NCBI RefSeq assembly: GCF_022539315.1
Contig: NC_066323.1
Location: 10,157,219-10,221,218, forward strand
Length of the DNA: 64,000 bases
DNA from: Serinus canaria
Taxonomy: Eukaryota; Chordata; Aves; Passeriformes; Fringillidae
Direction: 5' to 3'
In this document: piece after piece, positions 53,126-64,000 of the stretch
How positions within the stretch are numbered: position 1 is the stretch's first letter
Layout of the letters: every line of letters begins with the position of its first letter
Position numbers and translations under genes: made by a program
The notes under the pieces: generated by a model
Told to the model about the DNA's origin: nothing
The model's input: the letters and a program-made list of their open reading frames with translations, nothing else
Databases searched by the model: none

Positions 53126-56100
53126 ATGGGTTGATGTTCATTGTTTGTTCATTGAGACTTGCATGGAGTAACTTCAGAGGGCTTAGCTGACTGGATGGCC
53201 ATGGTCTTGGGGTGCTGGGAGCTTCAAGCTGGGTTTCTCTTCTCCACTTTCCCATCTCCTAGGCTAGTAAGGACAGGTAAGGGAGAACATGTTCTTTTCT
53301 CTGCAGCAGTGTATTATTGACAGAGGGCATCATTAGGGACTCCTGGTACTCCGCATCAGGTACTTAATGTGATATCATCAACATTAATTCAAACTCTGTT
53401 AAAATTACAGCAATTAACTGTAACATCCAATAGACACTGAATAATTTAAAAGCTTTATAAAGTTGAAGCTTACAGAAATGGATTTACAGATGCACAAAAC
53501 TGCCTCAGATTAGTTTCAGAGGTTCCCCTTGCTCAGTATCAGCTGTTGCAGATGCTTCCCACTTGCTTCCCAAGGGAACTTTCACATCTTTTTCTCCTGG
53601 TTCTATTTGTGAAAGCTCTAACATTAAGACTGCACTTTCTTTTACACAGCACTTTTGTCTTTTGGGGAATAGTCAGTATTGAAGCTCTCTCTATGCTTTT
53701 AGCCCTAGGGTCATCTATGCATGGTGATTCTGAGCCCTTTACTTGCTGCAGACATAGACTTGACCAGTAGCTTTGAAAATGTCATTTAGATATTTCATAT
53801 AATCTATAGAATAACAGCTAGAGTGAGCTTGTTGCTTTCCAAGGGCTTGGTGGAGTAATTAGCAATTTATATTGTAGTAAGGTAAAGCAGTTTTTTCTCC
53901 TGTTGAAGCAATTCTTAAGTTTTTCCAGAAAACATTTTATACACTGAAGTTCTTATTTTGTAATAAATGTGCGGAGTAACTTCCAAACATTATACAAACC
54001 CTAAAATGTAATAAATCCCACAGCTTACTAATGGCTTCTGCTTAAGACTCCCTGTGATGTTACCCTGAGATAAACCATCCCCCAGCCACATCTTTGGGAC
54101 CAATACAACTGTCCCTACAAGAGAAACCATGTGATTGAGCATGGCTGAAACAGATTTCTAGTGTGGTACTACCTAGCTGTTATGTGTGATAGTACTTGAT
54201 GCTTACCTGTAGTCTGCTATTAATAACAAAGAAAAAAAACTGCTCATAAAATTAGTGGATTATTAAGATGACAGAGTAGTGGAGTGGAGAGGCATGGACT
54301 GAGGAACATCCCAAACTCATCTGAACTAGAATAGTTTAACACATGCAGCTGTGAGGCTGTCTATTTGTGCAGAAACAAAACCATCTCCTGGCACACCAGC
54401 TTTATCTGCAGGTAGAGGTTAATGCAGCAACATACCTTCCTTAGGAAGGATCAGAGCTTTCTGTACAGCCAGTTAAGGGAGCCTTAGCAAGTGGTGTGTC
54501 TCTTGATGTGTGCAGGCTAAGCCTGGGCACTGCGATGGAAGTCTCGATTTAGTCAAACCTGTACATCACTAAAAATCCCAAGTCAAACAGTTGCCAGGGA
54601 CTCTACATGGAAACAATGCTGGTATAGCACCAAGAACCTCACAAACTGTGGATTTGGGGTAGAAGGAGTGGTGTCTTGTTTGGTTTTCTTTTTGTCACGC
54701 TCCCAAAAGAGAGCAGAGAGCCCAAGCACGGTGGGAAGCATGCACAGAGTGTACTGACAAGATCCTTGTGTTCTGTACATGGCACTAGCTAACACATTCC
54801 TCCTGTTAGACCACTGCCACAGCAGGTCCAGATGTCAGTTACTCCAGCTGATACCACTGAAGAACGATGATTTATGGCCACTGGAGATTTGTCTTCCTTT
54901 TGTTCAAGGAGCACAAGAAAAGGACTTGGAGGTTGTGCTTGGGGTGGTCAGCTATCTAGGTCAGAAGAGGTAAAAGTTGCTGTTTTCAAAAACTGGCCTT
55001 GTTTCCAGCTATCTTGTGGTTTGTCTTCTCTGTCAGAGAATATGGGCTGCTTTGTTTTTTTCCAGGATGCTGAACAAACCCCAGTTCAAGCTGCTGGCTT
55101 GAAGTGTCTAAGAAAAGGTGGTTTGAATTAAGCATCCTAAAATATAGAACACCCAATCCCTGAGGACACTTTGCAGTGTGTCACTGTTAAGCATTTAGTC
55201 ATTAAAAGGAGGGCTATACCCAAGGTGAATTAATTCTTACTTTAGGCCCTGAAAGATCATCTCTACACCCATCTGTAGTCACAGGAATGCCAGGCAAACA
55301 GTGGAGTTTAAAGTGCATGGAAGCAGGAAAACTAATGGCAATAACAAGCCTTTGGTATCCAGGTAGTATTTTCTTACCAGCAGATCTCAAAGTGCTTTCC
55401 AAAGTCTAGTAAGAGCAAGGATATGTGGGGTTAGATGAACCCTGGAGTGAATGCCTTATTTGCAGTCACACATTCCAGGTCTCAGCTCAAATATTTTTGT
55501 GTTGGGTGTCTTTCAGAAAAGTGAAGAAAGACCCTGGAGCCAGAAATACTGTACAAAACATGCAAGATAATTAGCAACCTCCTGGAAACATGTGAAACTT
55601 TAATAAAACTTAAACTCCAGTTCCTTCCCACAGGTGGAGTCCAGCAGTAATGTAGGCAATATGCACAATTAAGTTATTTTTATTCCTCTTCATCTAAAAA
55701 TGTAAGTGTTAAAACATATGTAGGTAAAGCACATGGAAAGCTTAGACTTGCCTGTGTGCCATGCTCATTTGAACTTGCTGCTTTAGCTTGAATTGCTGCT
55801 GAGCAGTGTGTGCTCCAGCAAAGGTTTTGCAAAGGGAAATGTCTTCACCTACAAACCTGGCTTCTTAAAAAGCCCTGTGACTTTGCAGCTCCAGAAGATG
55901 CTGACTCCCCGCCAACCACAAAGGGGAATAAATGACTGGAAGGGCTCAAGTAATTATACAAAGTGCCTGGATCAACTTTTCCATGGGGATCCTGTAGCTA
56001 CTGGTCTGATGGCTTAATAATGTGCTTCTGAAATGGCTGCTTTCCTCTGCTGTTTCTCTCTGGGGCCAGATTTCCAGCAAGGCTCCTTAGCTGCCCTTGC

Positions 56101-58532
56101 AGAACTGGCAGGACAATGCTCACTGGACTCATGCTGCCTGTGAAGAAGCCAACAGTAACTTTTCCATAGGAAAACTTGCAGGTAGGGCAGAGCTGGACTA
56201 TGCTGCTCCAGCAGCAAACTTTGAGAAAGAGAATGACTCAGAAAGTGCTAGATAACTTCTTTGTTCCTCACTCTTCACTGCCACTCCAGTCCCTCTGTCC
56301 TTGTCCCTCATATCTTTGGAAGCTGGTGTGGCAGCACATGTGGGGAGTGACCACTTTGCACCACCCGAGCAGCAATAAAATGTCTTCCTCCCATTAGGAG
56401 ACCACCAGCACTTGTCCTTATGGCTTGCATTAGCTGGATCACTCAGATCCATGAGCCATCTGCTAATACCAGGCTGTCTTGTCCATTTTCACCTGGATCT
56501 GGTCTGCAGTTAGAGCCTGATGAAGAGTGGCCTTTCCTTCTTTTGTTCCTCATAGTTCCATTAAATCAGAAGCTGTGTCTGGAAAGATGTGTTCCAGTTT
56601 TACTTTGCATGAGCTGCTTGGCAAAATATGAGGGTCAGACTGCTTTGGGTGTTCAGATGTTCTTGCTGGGGAAATGTCAACTTCTGTCCCTCAGAAAGGA
56701 AAGCTGGAAGTTGTATTAGCATGGAAATGAGCAATTCAGCAGTTACACTGGGAAACAAGCATTGATGCAGGTGATCTCAGACCTTTTAAAGTACTGTGAG
56801 AAGCACTGCAGCATGATCTTTTCCACTGTTATGGAAAGAAAATCCCCATAATGGAAGGGAACAGTCACCAATCAGAGTGATCCTGCAATAGTGTTGTTTT
56901 TTCCTCTAAATTCCATAACCACTGTGATTTCAGCCTAAGAGTCCATACACTGGGAGGACGCTATTGACTTGAGAATGGACATGTTATATAACATCTATTA
57001 TACATTCAGTGTGTTTATATAAATGCATATCTCTTATGTAACTGTGTCACTAGGAAAACAGTGAGGTTGGACAAGTTGGTTTCTCCTGCCATTGCTGCTC
57101 TGCTTCGCTTGTTGATTCTTAAGCTCTGTCCCAAGACACTGCAGGTTGTACTGCTGATGTGTCTGCCCAAGTGACTCTCTTCTTTTCAGCAGCTCCATTC
57201 ACTTTGGGTTTTGCTGGGTTTTTTCTCAGCTGTTGTTTCTTTTTTTAAATGTAATATTTGGCAGAAAGCCTTTGATGTTGGTTTCACAAACACAGAAGTA
57301 ATCTGGTTAGTAAATACTATGGACTGACAGTTGACTAGCGCAGCGTTCAGTTGCTGTGCTTTTCAACTTGAAATAACATCCAGGGCAGCCTCCTCAAGTG
57401 ATGTAAAAGACCTGGTGAAGAAATGCTAACTGTCAGCTTGATTTTTGGTCTGCTCTGCTCTGACATAAACCCTTCTGACAGCTCAGACCAGTGTCCTTCA
57501 TATTCCAAATTAATCCAAAATTTCTCATGGTAATGAAAGGGAAAGAAATTACTTTAGAGTGCATGTTTCTTGCTCTGAACATCCTTGACTAACCCTGCAG
57601 ACACCAGAGAAATACCACCTACTCAGACATGCCTGTCTGCTCTTGATGAAACTCTTGAGCTTATTTGCATGACAATGGTTTTGCCATACAAGATCTCTGT
57701 ATCCAAGTCTCCATGTTGTCTGTAAAAGCAGGAAAATTTTTTTACTTTTTCAGAGAGCCTTAATTTTTCTAGATTGAGAGCAAAGGAACAGTGCCAAGAG
57801 ATTGAATCAGCTCAGCAGACAATTGTGTTGCAAGGACTCTTCTGCCCAACTTCCCACAGCAGTATCTTGAACAGTAGAGTAGCACAAAGCTTCTGGTTTA
57901 CTTTTCATTTATTCAAGGAAGGATCTGATCTATTGCGTGGGTACCTCTTTGTTAGGTTAGAGGAATAATGTGCCATCCATTCTTTCCCAGCTGTACAGCA
58001 AGCTGAGTTCCAGCAGAAGCACCCTCAGAGGTGGGCTGGAGGAGCAGAGGGACTGATGTAAATCATCTTTTCTATCTGTCTTTGTGGATGAGATTATCTC
58101 ACAGTGGAGGAAGGAAGGTGATGAATGAGTTCCTAGGGTGGAACATCAGTCCCCCGCTTTTGCTTTTCTCACATCTCACTTGACCTCTTTGGGAAGTTCT
58201 CTTTTCTGTGCCATGCCTTGTCTGGGCTCTTCTTACATAGCCATCTCAGTTTTCTGGTTTTGTATCCCTTCCTTCTTTGTCACTTTTATCTCAGCAAGTG
58301 GCTCAAACTTGCTTTCCCAGACAAGGAACCAAATCAAACATCCAGGTCAACTGAATGAAAAGAATAGGGATGTCATTGCATCTAAAAATAATTTCAGTAC
58401 CTGGTAGGTGACATATTTGACCCTGGACTTAGTCAGCAGCCTGGATTTATTTCCAGTTAGGGTCTGACTCTAGATAGAAGAAGAGATGTTGCTCTAGGAA
58501 ATAATTCCATTCAAACCTCTGAAGAAATCCTG

Positions 58533-58556
58533 CCCCCCGCCCCCCCCGCCAAAAAA
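58533..58556. repeat. C-rich run followed by A6
   Basis: CCCCCC-G-CCCCCCCC-G-CC, then AAAAAA. It is low complexity and could be unstable or error-prone in sequencing. Confidence 0.85.
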
Positions 58557-59686
58557 TGAAATTTCTAGACTTGGCATAGAGGGGAGAGAGTATAATACTG
58601 TTCTCACCTTACATTGGCTCACTTAATTTTGGGTTCTGTTGTTCCTGACAGTGGTCACTGCTGATTGTCTGTGAGTTTCCAGTGTTCTTTCAGTCTTTAA
58701 AAATAGACATTTCACTCAGGAGGCTTTCTTCAAGAAATAAGAAACTCCCTCTTCTTCTCCCTTTGGAAAGACCTCAGAGCACCCACAAAGCTTTCAGCCC
58801 TCATATTTCAATCACAGATAAGTCTCCCACTGCCCCAAAGGCTCTAAGACATTCTCCTCACATCAAGGACATAAATGTATTTGGCAACTCTTTAGGAAAC
58901 ATATCATGGATTTGGGCAAATCATATTCTCACTGTCAGTTTGGGTACCAGCAGCATCCAAGTGCTGTGAGTTTTGGGGGAGGTTTTTTCCAAGCTTTATA
59001 CTGGATTACGTTATCTATTAAAAGCAGCTATTTTTATAGTGAACTGCTGCAATGACCTGTATTTCACAGCTTGCACGTATACACTGAAAAAAACCATTAT
59101 CTTGCACTCAAAAGGTGTTTCAGTGAAAGCTCCATGAAATTCTGTGCAAAATCTCATTACCTTCTTGCTTGGGTTTTCAATTTGTTTCAGTTTGGGGAGG
59201 TGTTTATTTCTTGGTAGCTCCAGGTGCCAACTTTGGTGTTTGCAATAGAGATGTGACTTCTGTCAGAGTATCACACACCTACTAATAGCTGACTAAAGCC
59301 ACTCCATAGATAATATGAAGAACAGAGGAGGAAAATAATGGAATTATTCTCTGAGTCACTGGTGAACCAAGGACAGAAGACAAACACCCTTCGTTTCCAG
59401 TGCTCTGCCCCACCGCTAGAAAAAATTAATTTCTCTTGTGACTTGTGTGAGATCTTCAGGAGAAGCTTTGCATTCTCTTTGTTTGAGCAATTAAAGTAGA
59501 ACGGGAGCTGTTAAACTGATATCCAGCTGGAATATTTAATTTATTTAGTAGCCATTAGAAGTGACTTAGATATGCCCCTATCTGTGACTTGAAATAAGCA
59601 GAGGAAAATAGATTGTTTGCCTTTCCTTGTGGCTTAGAGAGATGAAGTGGTTTTATTCTCAAGGAGTGAAGGGGAAGGATTTTGTC

Positions 59687-59703
59687 TTTTTTTTTTTTTT
59701 TTT
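59687..59703. repeat. Poly(T) tract
   Basis: A run of 17 T bases in intronic sequence. No adjacent retroposon body was recognised. Confidence 0.9.
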
Positions 59704-62700
59704 CCTTACAAACTCTAGAAGAACCCAGACTCTTGAGCAGTAGACCTGTCTTTCTCCTGGCTTTTTGTTTCTCCCAGAAATCTCTCTTGGAGAGCACAGG
59801 AATCAGAAAAAGCCAGCTTTAAACCGGTTGAAGTTAAAAAGCTTGTAGTGTTCAATCTGTAACCAAAGCAAGCCCAGCTTTGCTGGATGCTAATCTACTG
59901 ATGGGAGTTTCCAACTAAAATTTGTTTTCCATTTTAATCAATGAAGTTCCATTTTCTTGATGGTTGTTATGTCACAAATTCTTGCATTGCTCAAACAGTC
60001 CTTTAGGAAACTCGTGGCAGGCAAGAACTCATTTCAAATGTAAAAATACTGAGAAAGAAGAGAGTGAGGGGAACTATAAATAACCACTGAGATGCCAGAG
60101 TCTCAGTCATTTTTTCCTCTGCAAGTCAGCTTTAGCAGTTAAGGTCAAGATCACATTTCCATGTCAATGGTCAGTTACATCAAAATTCTAAAACAGGAAA
60201 ATTGAATGGAATTTTCGATTTTTTTCTTGTATTGTGCCTGGATTTGACCAATTTATAGCCTCTTTGGTCCGTCAGCTCTGAGTTCCAATGTTATTTTGGT
60301 TAAGCTTCTTGCCAGAGTGGCAGGCTTGGATTGGAACATTGGGTTTATTAAAGGCTGTGAAATTAAATTCCTTACCAAAAGAAAAGAAAAAAAGCCCACT
60401 TCTTGCTGATAGTCACTTCTCTGTTTCCTTTGATGCGGTTCAGTTTGACTTGAATTTTAGGAGAACAATTTGCTACACAATTTTGTTTTGTTTTCACAAA
60501 GTTCTAATCAGCTTAAACTGCAAGCGGTTTGAAATGCCTCTCTCACAGCTTCCTTGGTATTGCTAATTAAGCTCGAAATCTCTGTGTTGTCCACAATTGT
60601 ATCTAAACAAGGAGGAGAGTGTTATCTGCTCGATGTTTGCCACATCTCCCAGCTGCATGTAATTCTGCTGCCTGTGCAGAAAGTAATCACAACAGGACAG
60701 AACCTTTATTTAGGCAAAACTCCCAGGGCGGCATGCAAGGTCAGGCACATCATGTTTTGAGGAACTTGGTGGTGAGATCACGTAAGGCAAGCAAAGCTAC
60801 ATCAACAGCACAAAGGCTGGGAGTGCTTGGGAATAAGGAACAGCTTTGCTTTATCCCCCACAGCACTTTGTTCCACAGAGCCCTGAGTTATGTATGGTCT
60901 GTAGGTGCCCTCACCCGATCTGTGGGTGTCAATAATAGATAAAAGCACAGGCTATCAAAACCTGCCATGTATTCCCCCTGTCCCTCAGGAGCAAAACTAA
61001 TAGAATATCACAGTTTTTAAAGCTACCAAGCTTCACTTCAGTGGAAAAAGAGTCCTAACAAATCCTCAGTCACATCTTTCTGCATTGGGCAAAGCCATGG
61101 GCTGGTTTCACCCTAGGCAGGGACTCCAGTGTGTGAAGAATCAGTACTGATCTGCTGAGGCATGGCTGCTGTTGTGCGACGCAGCCCAGGGATTTCCATG
61201 GTAGCTCTGTGCCAGTTCGCCTCAGCTGCAGGAACCTTGAACAAACTGTTTACCTCTGACATTCTGAGAGGGATTTTGAGGGATTTACTTCAAGTTAGAA
61301 ATCTTCGAAAATCAGCATCTTGTGCCAGGCATTGTATTATGCAATGTCTTGGAGTGAAGGTCTGGTCATGCACTTAGGATCTCCTTGGATTGAAGGAATC
61401 AGAGATGGAAACTGTCTTATCAGATCATTCCTTCCTGCCAAGGCAGGCTTGTCTCCTGTGCTCTGCTGGTGCTGCTGTGCTTTACAGATGTTTTTCTCTC
61501 CAGTGCTCCAAAAGCCTGTCCCAGCTTCCTGGCTGGATGTTTTCTGGGCCAGTTGCAATCCCGGTGTGGAGTGACTGGTTTCACGTGGTTAATAACTGTG
61601 GTGGCAGTGCTAACAGCAAGAGTGAGCTCTGCTCACCAAAATGTACATTTTGCTGCTTCAATTCTTTCCTGGTGGCAATAGACAAGATGTGAGGAGGTTT
61701 GGAAATGCAGCTTCACTAGAAAATTACTGAAGGGACTGGAGCTGATTACTAAGATATTTAACAATGTTCTTTTACATAGCAATTGCTAAGGATGCTTTCA
61801 ATTGTTTGGCTTACTGTAGTATTCCATGCAACTATAATTATAGTTGCTGAAAAAATTTCATATGCATAGACTTTTTTATTGTCCGTGCTATTTTAAAGTC
61901 AGCTGTAAGTTAGAAGCATTTCCCCAGTGTGAAACTACTTTACTCTTGCAAATGTCTGTAGCCACATTGGAGTATTCTGAATAACAGCTCAGGTGCGGTT
62001 CTCTGGTGATGCACAACCCAAAGTTGATTTTTGAGATGTGTACATGTCATTACAGATAAAAGGAGTTTAATGTTTTCTGTTAATAATATCTTGTTTCCAT
62101 TAAGTAACCATTTAGGCACACAGACTACTTCACAAGTATTTATCATATCTAACAATATCCAGTTTCTCACTGGAATATGTAACTTCTACAGACATTTTAT
62201 TTACAGGCTGAAGATGCCTGTAAATGTGCCTGCCATGCACAGAGCATGGGAATGCTTTGCTTATGGCAGCTACTTGGTTTAAAAGCCAGAACTCCAGGCA
62301 TTTTATCTTCCAGCCTACCAGTTTAGAGGACAATTCCTTAATTTCTTACATTCATAGGCTCTGCCATTTTAAAGGGACAAAGATCTCTGTTGTCAGAGCA
62401 AGGAATGTACAGAAGATGAGTAGCTTTGAGTGCCAGAAATTAGTTAAGTAATTTCCAACATGGGGCTTCTTGTACATTTTTAGCTGGAAGGAGTCAATGT
62501 GGCTGTGGTCAGACATGGAGCATAATGCAGAGCAGATTTTTAACCCTGACATTCCTTCATCACTCTCAGCTTGGTGGTGCTAGAGAGGGATGCAGGCCTT
62601 ATCTAAACTGGCACTGAGCATCAGAGTAGTCACCCAGTCCCTGACTCTGCTGCTCCAAACATTAATTACATTCAGCATTAAGCATATTAGTCTTTCTGCA

Positions 62701-64000
62701 GGTAGTATGGCCAGCTTGTGTGCCTGCCAGGCCCAGCAGCCTTCTCTGTTTCCTTTCCAGCCTTTGGTGTGCTCAGACAATGGAAAACCCATCCCTCAGC
62801 CTTCACTTGATAAGAAAAATGGAGCTCCTTCCTCCTCTCACTGTAGAGCACATTTTGACATCTGCTTATCATTTGAGAAGCATTTCTCAAGCACTGTTCC
62901 ACTTTCATCATGGCCTTTCTGCTGTTGCACATTTGTGGACTCAGCTGCATGCCATTGTTATCTTTGCTACTAGCACAAGCCATGAAATACATCTAGCCTT
63001 TCTCTAATAGTTACAGGGCAAGGGGAAGGGACTCTTCTATCCTGTATGCTGAGAGGACTTTCTGCCAGATTCACCTCCAGCTGCTCTGAGTCCAAAACTA
63101 CAAAGCTGAATTCAGTTTTTCTGACAAGAAAAGCAAATTCCAGCAGAGGAGAAGCATGCCAGCTGTGGTATTGCTACTGTGCTGGGAAAGCCACTAAAAA
63201 CTGAGATGAATGGAAGAATGATTTGAAAGGCACTGAATACAGCAACCTCAGGGCCTGAGTCTGCACTGTGCAAGGGGCAGCTGTAAGCACAGCTCAGCCC
63301 CATTCCCAGCCTGCTGGTAACATTGCAGGGTTGCCCATGTAATTTATTCCCATATCTTCCTTTCCATCTCCCAGCAAATCAAGCTGTCCCATCTAAAGAG
63401 CACCCTCACTGCTCACCACTGTGTCTGAATTAGGCTGTCAGGGTCAGTCACATCTTTTGCCCCAGCACACTTACGCAGCTATGGCAGCATGGTCTGAAGG
63501 TCACCGGCCGAGGTGCTTCTGCAGTGCTCTCCCCTGCTGAAAGTACCCTCAGAGCAGCAAGAAGGGGAGTGTCACCCTCTGCTAATAATGTGTCCAGCTG
63601 GTCAGGTGAAGTGAGAAGGATTAACTCATGCCCAAGTTGTCTCCTCAGACATGCAGGAAGGAATTTCATGCTGGCTATTAGTGACTTAAATGTTATGTTT
63701 GCCAAGATTTAACCCATCTGTGGAGATAGCAGCTGGGGAGCCTTGGTTTTCCTTTTCTAGAAATAATGCCAAAAAAGTGTTTGAAAGTGTTGAAATTACA
63801 TCTTGACGCTTAACCCCACCACCACTGTCTGCTTTATATTTAATTTATAATACAACTATATATTTTCATACCCAAACCCTAAATGAAACCATTTGCAATT
63901 ATTTTGAAGTGCAGTTTTTCAATGGACCTGATCTAATTTGAGGTTTATAAATTCACCAGGCTTCTTGAGATTAAAGTGTTCTGTCTTCACTTAAGTATGG

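Larger units (their letters stand above)
30616..64000 (+). other. LPP: LPP intron after the LIM1 exon (at least 33,385 bases, runs off the window)
   Basis: The intron starts GTGAGT. I looked for the LIM2 exon, expected to begin near an NTLEQC-type reading in phase 0 with Cys/His pairs, and saw none up to the window end. The stretch contains a CR1 piece at 38168, possible MIR-like remnants at 33142 and 53012, a T/G-rich tract at 32916, a short tandem repeat at 40693 and a C-rich run at 58533. Remaining long parts (for example 41000-47000 and 48000-58500) hold nothing I can name. All open frames here are short and unmatched. Confidence 0.85.

Noticed and set aside
55360..55440. MIR- or old-repeat-like words ('gatctcaaagtgctttccaa')
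   Set aside because: It is a single short word match without the flanking consensus order, too weak to annotate.
1..64000. Intronic microRNA of the miR-28 type known from mammalian LPP
   Set aside because: I did not see a long imperfect hairpin with miR-28-like arms. The mammalian precursor lies in an LPP intron, but I have no sign of it here and could not run a fold search.
1..64000. CRISPR array, tRNA/rRNA genes, phage or bacterial defence system
   Set aside because: The window is vertebrate intronic DNA and no such structures are present.

Overview
The window is vertebrate, and most likely avian, nuclear DNA from inside one large gene. It is AT-leaning and almost free of long open frames. 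It carries short coding islands with GT/AG splice borders. Its repeats are those expected in a bird: CR1 LINE 3' ends, worn MIR/CORE-SINE-like fragments and one solitary LTR. Nothing looks bacterial: there are no operons, Shine-Dalgarno sites, tRNA/rRNA genes or CRISPR arrays that I can see.

Two internal coding exons lie on the + strand and belong to the same gene, which I read as LPP (lipoma-preferred partner, zyxin family). Exon A (4098-4221) encodes the end of the proline-rich pre-LIM region. Exon B (30446-30615) encodes the complete first LIM zinc-binding domain. Their phases fit: exon A ends with one base of a Gly codon and exon B supplies the other two, so the joined reading is ...DDYFG-RCARCGEN.... 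The LIM2 and LIM3 exons were not found and should lie downstream of the window.

Layout: 1-4097 is the 3' part of an upstream intron; 4098-4221 exon A; 4222-30445 an intron of 26,224 bases; 30446-30615 exon B; 30616-64000 the first 33.4 kb or more of the next intron. The introns hold the repeats: a minus-strand solo LTR (6565-7024) with inverted ends and a 4-base target duplication; an old CR1 (5722-5965) and three other CR1 pieces (22401-22548, 25551-25618, 38168-38290); several MIR-like fragments; and a few short simple repeats. A compact CpG-rich block at about 21600-21790, with a looser CpG-containing shoulder to about 22230, is the only non-coding segment whose base composition stands out strongly. 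It lies between the pre-LIM exon and the LIM1 exon, so it could be an internal regulatory element or promoter.

I found no convincing evidence of an undescribed system. The most useful leads are the CpG-rich intronic block, the well-defined solo LTR, and non-repetitive intronic stretches that may be conserved non-coding elements. Repeat family names come from recognition by eye, not from a database search.
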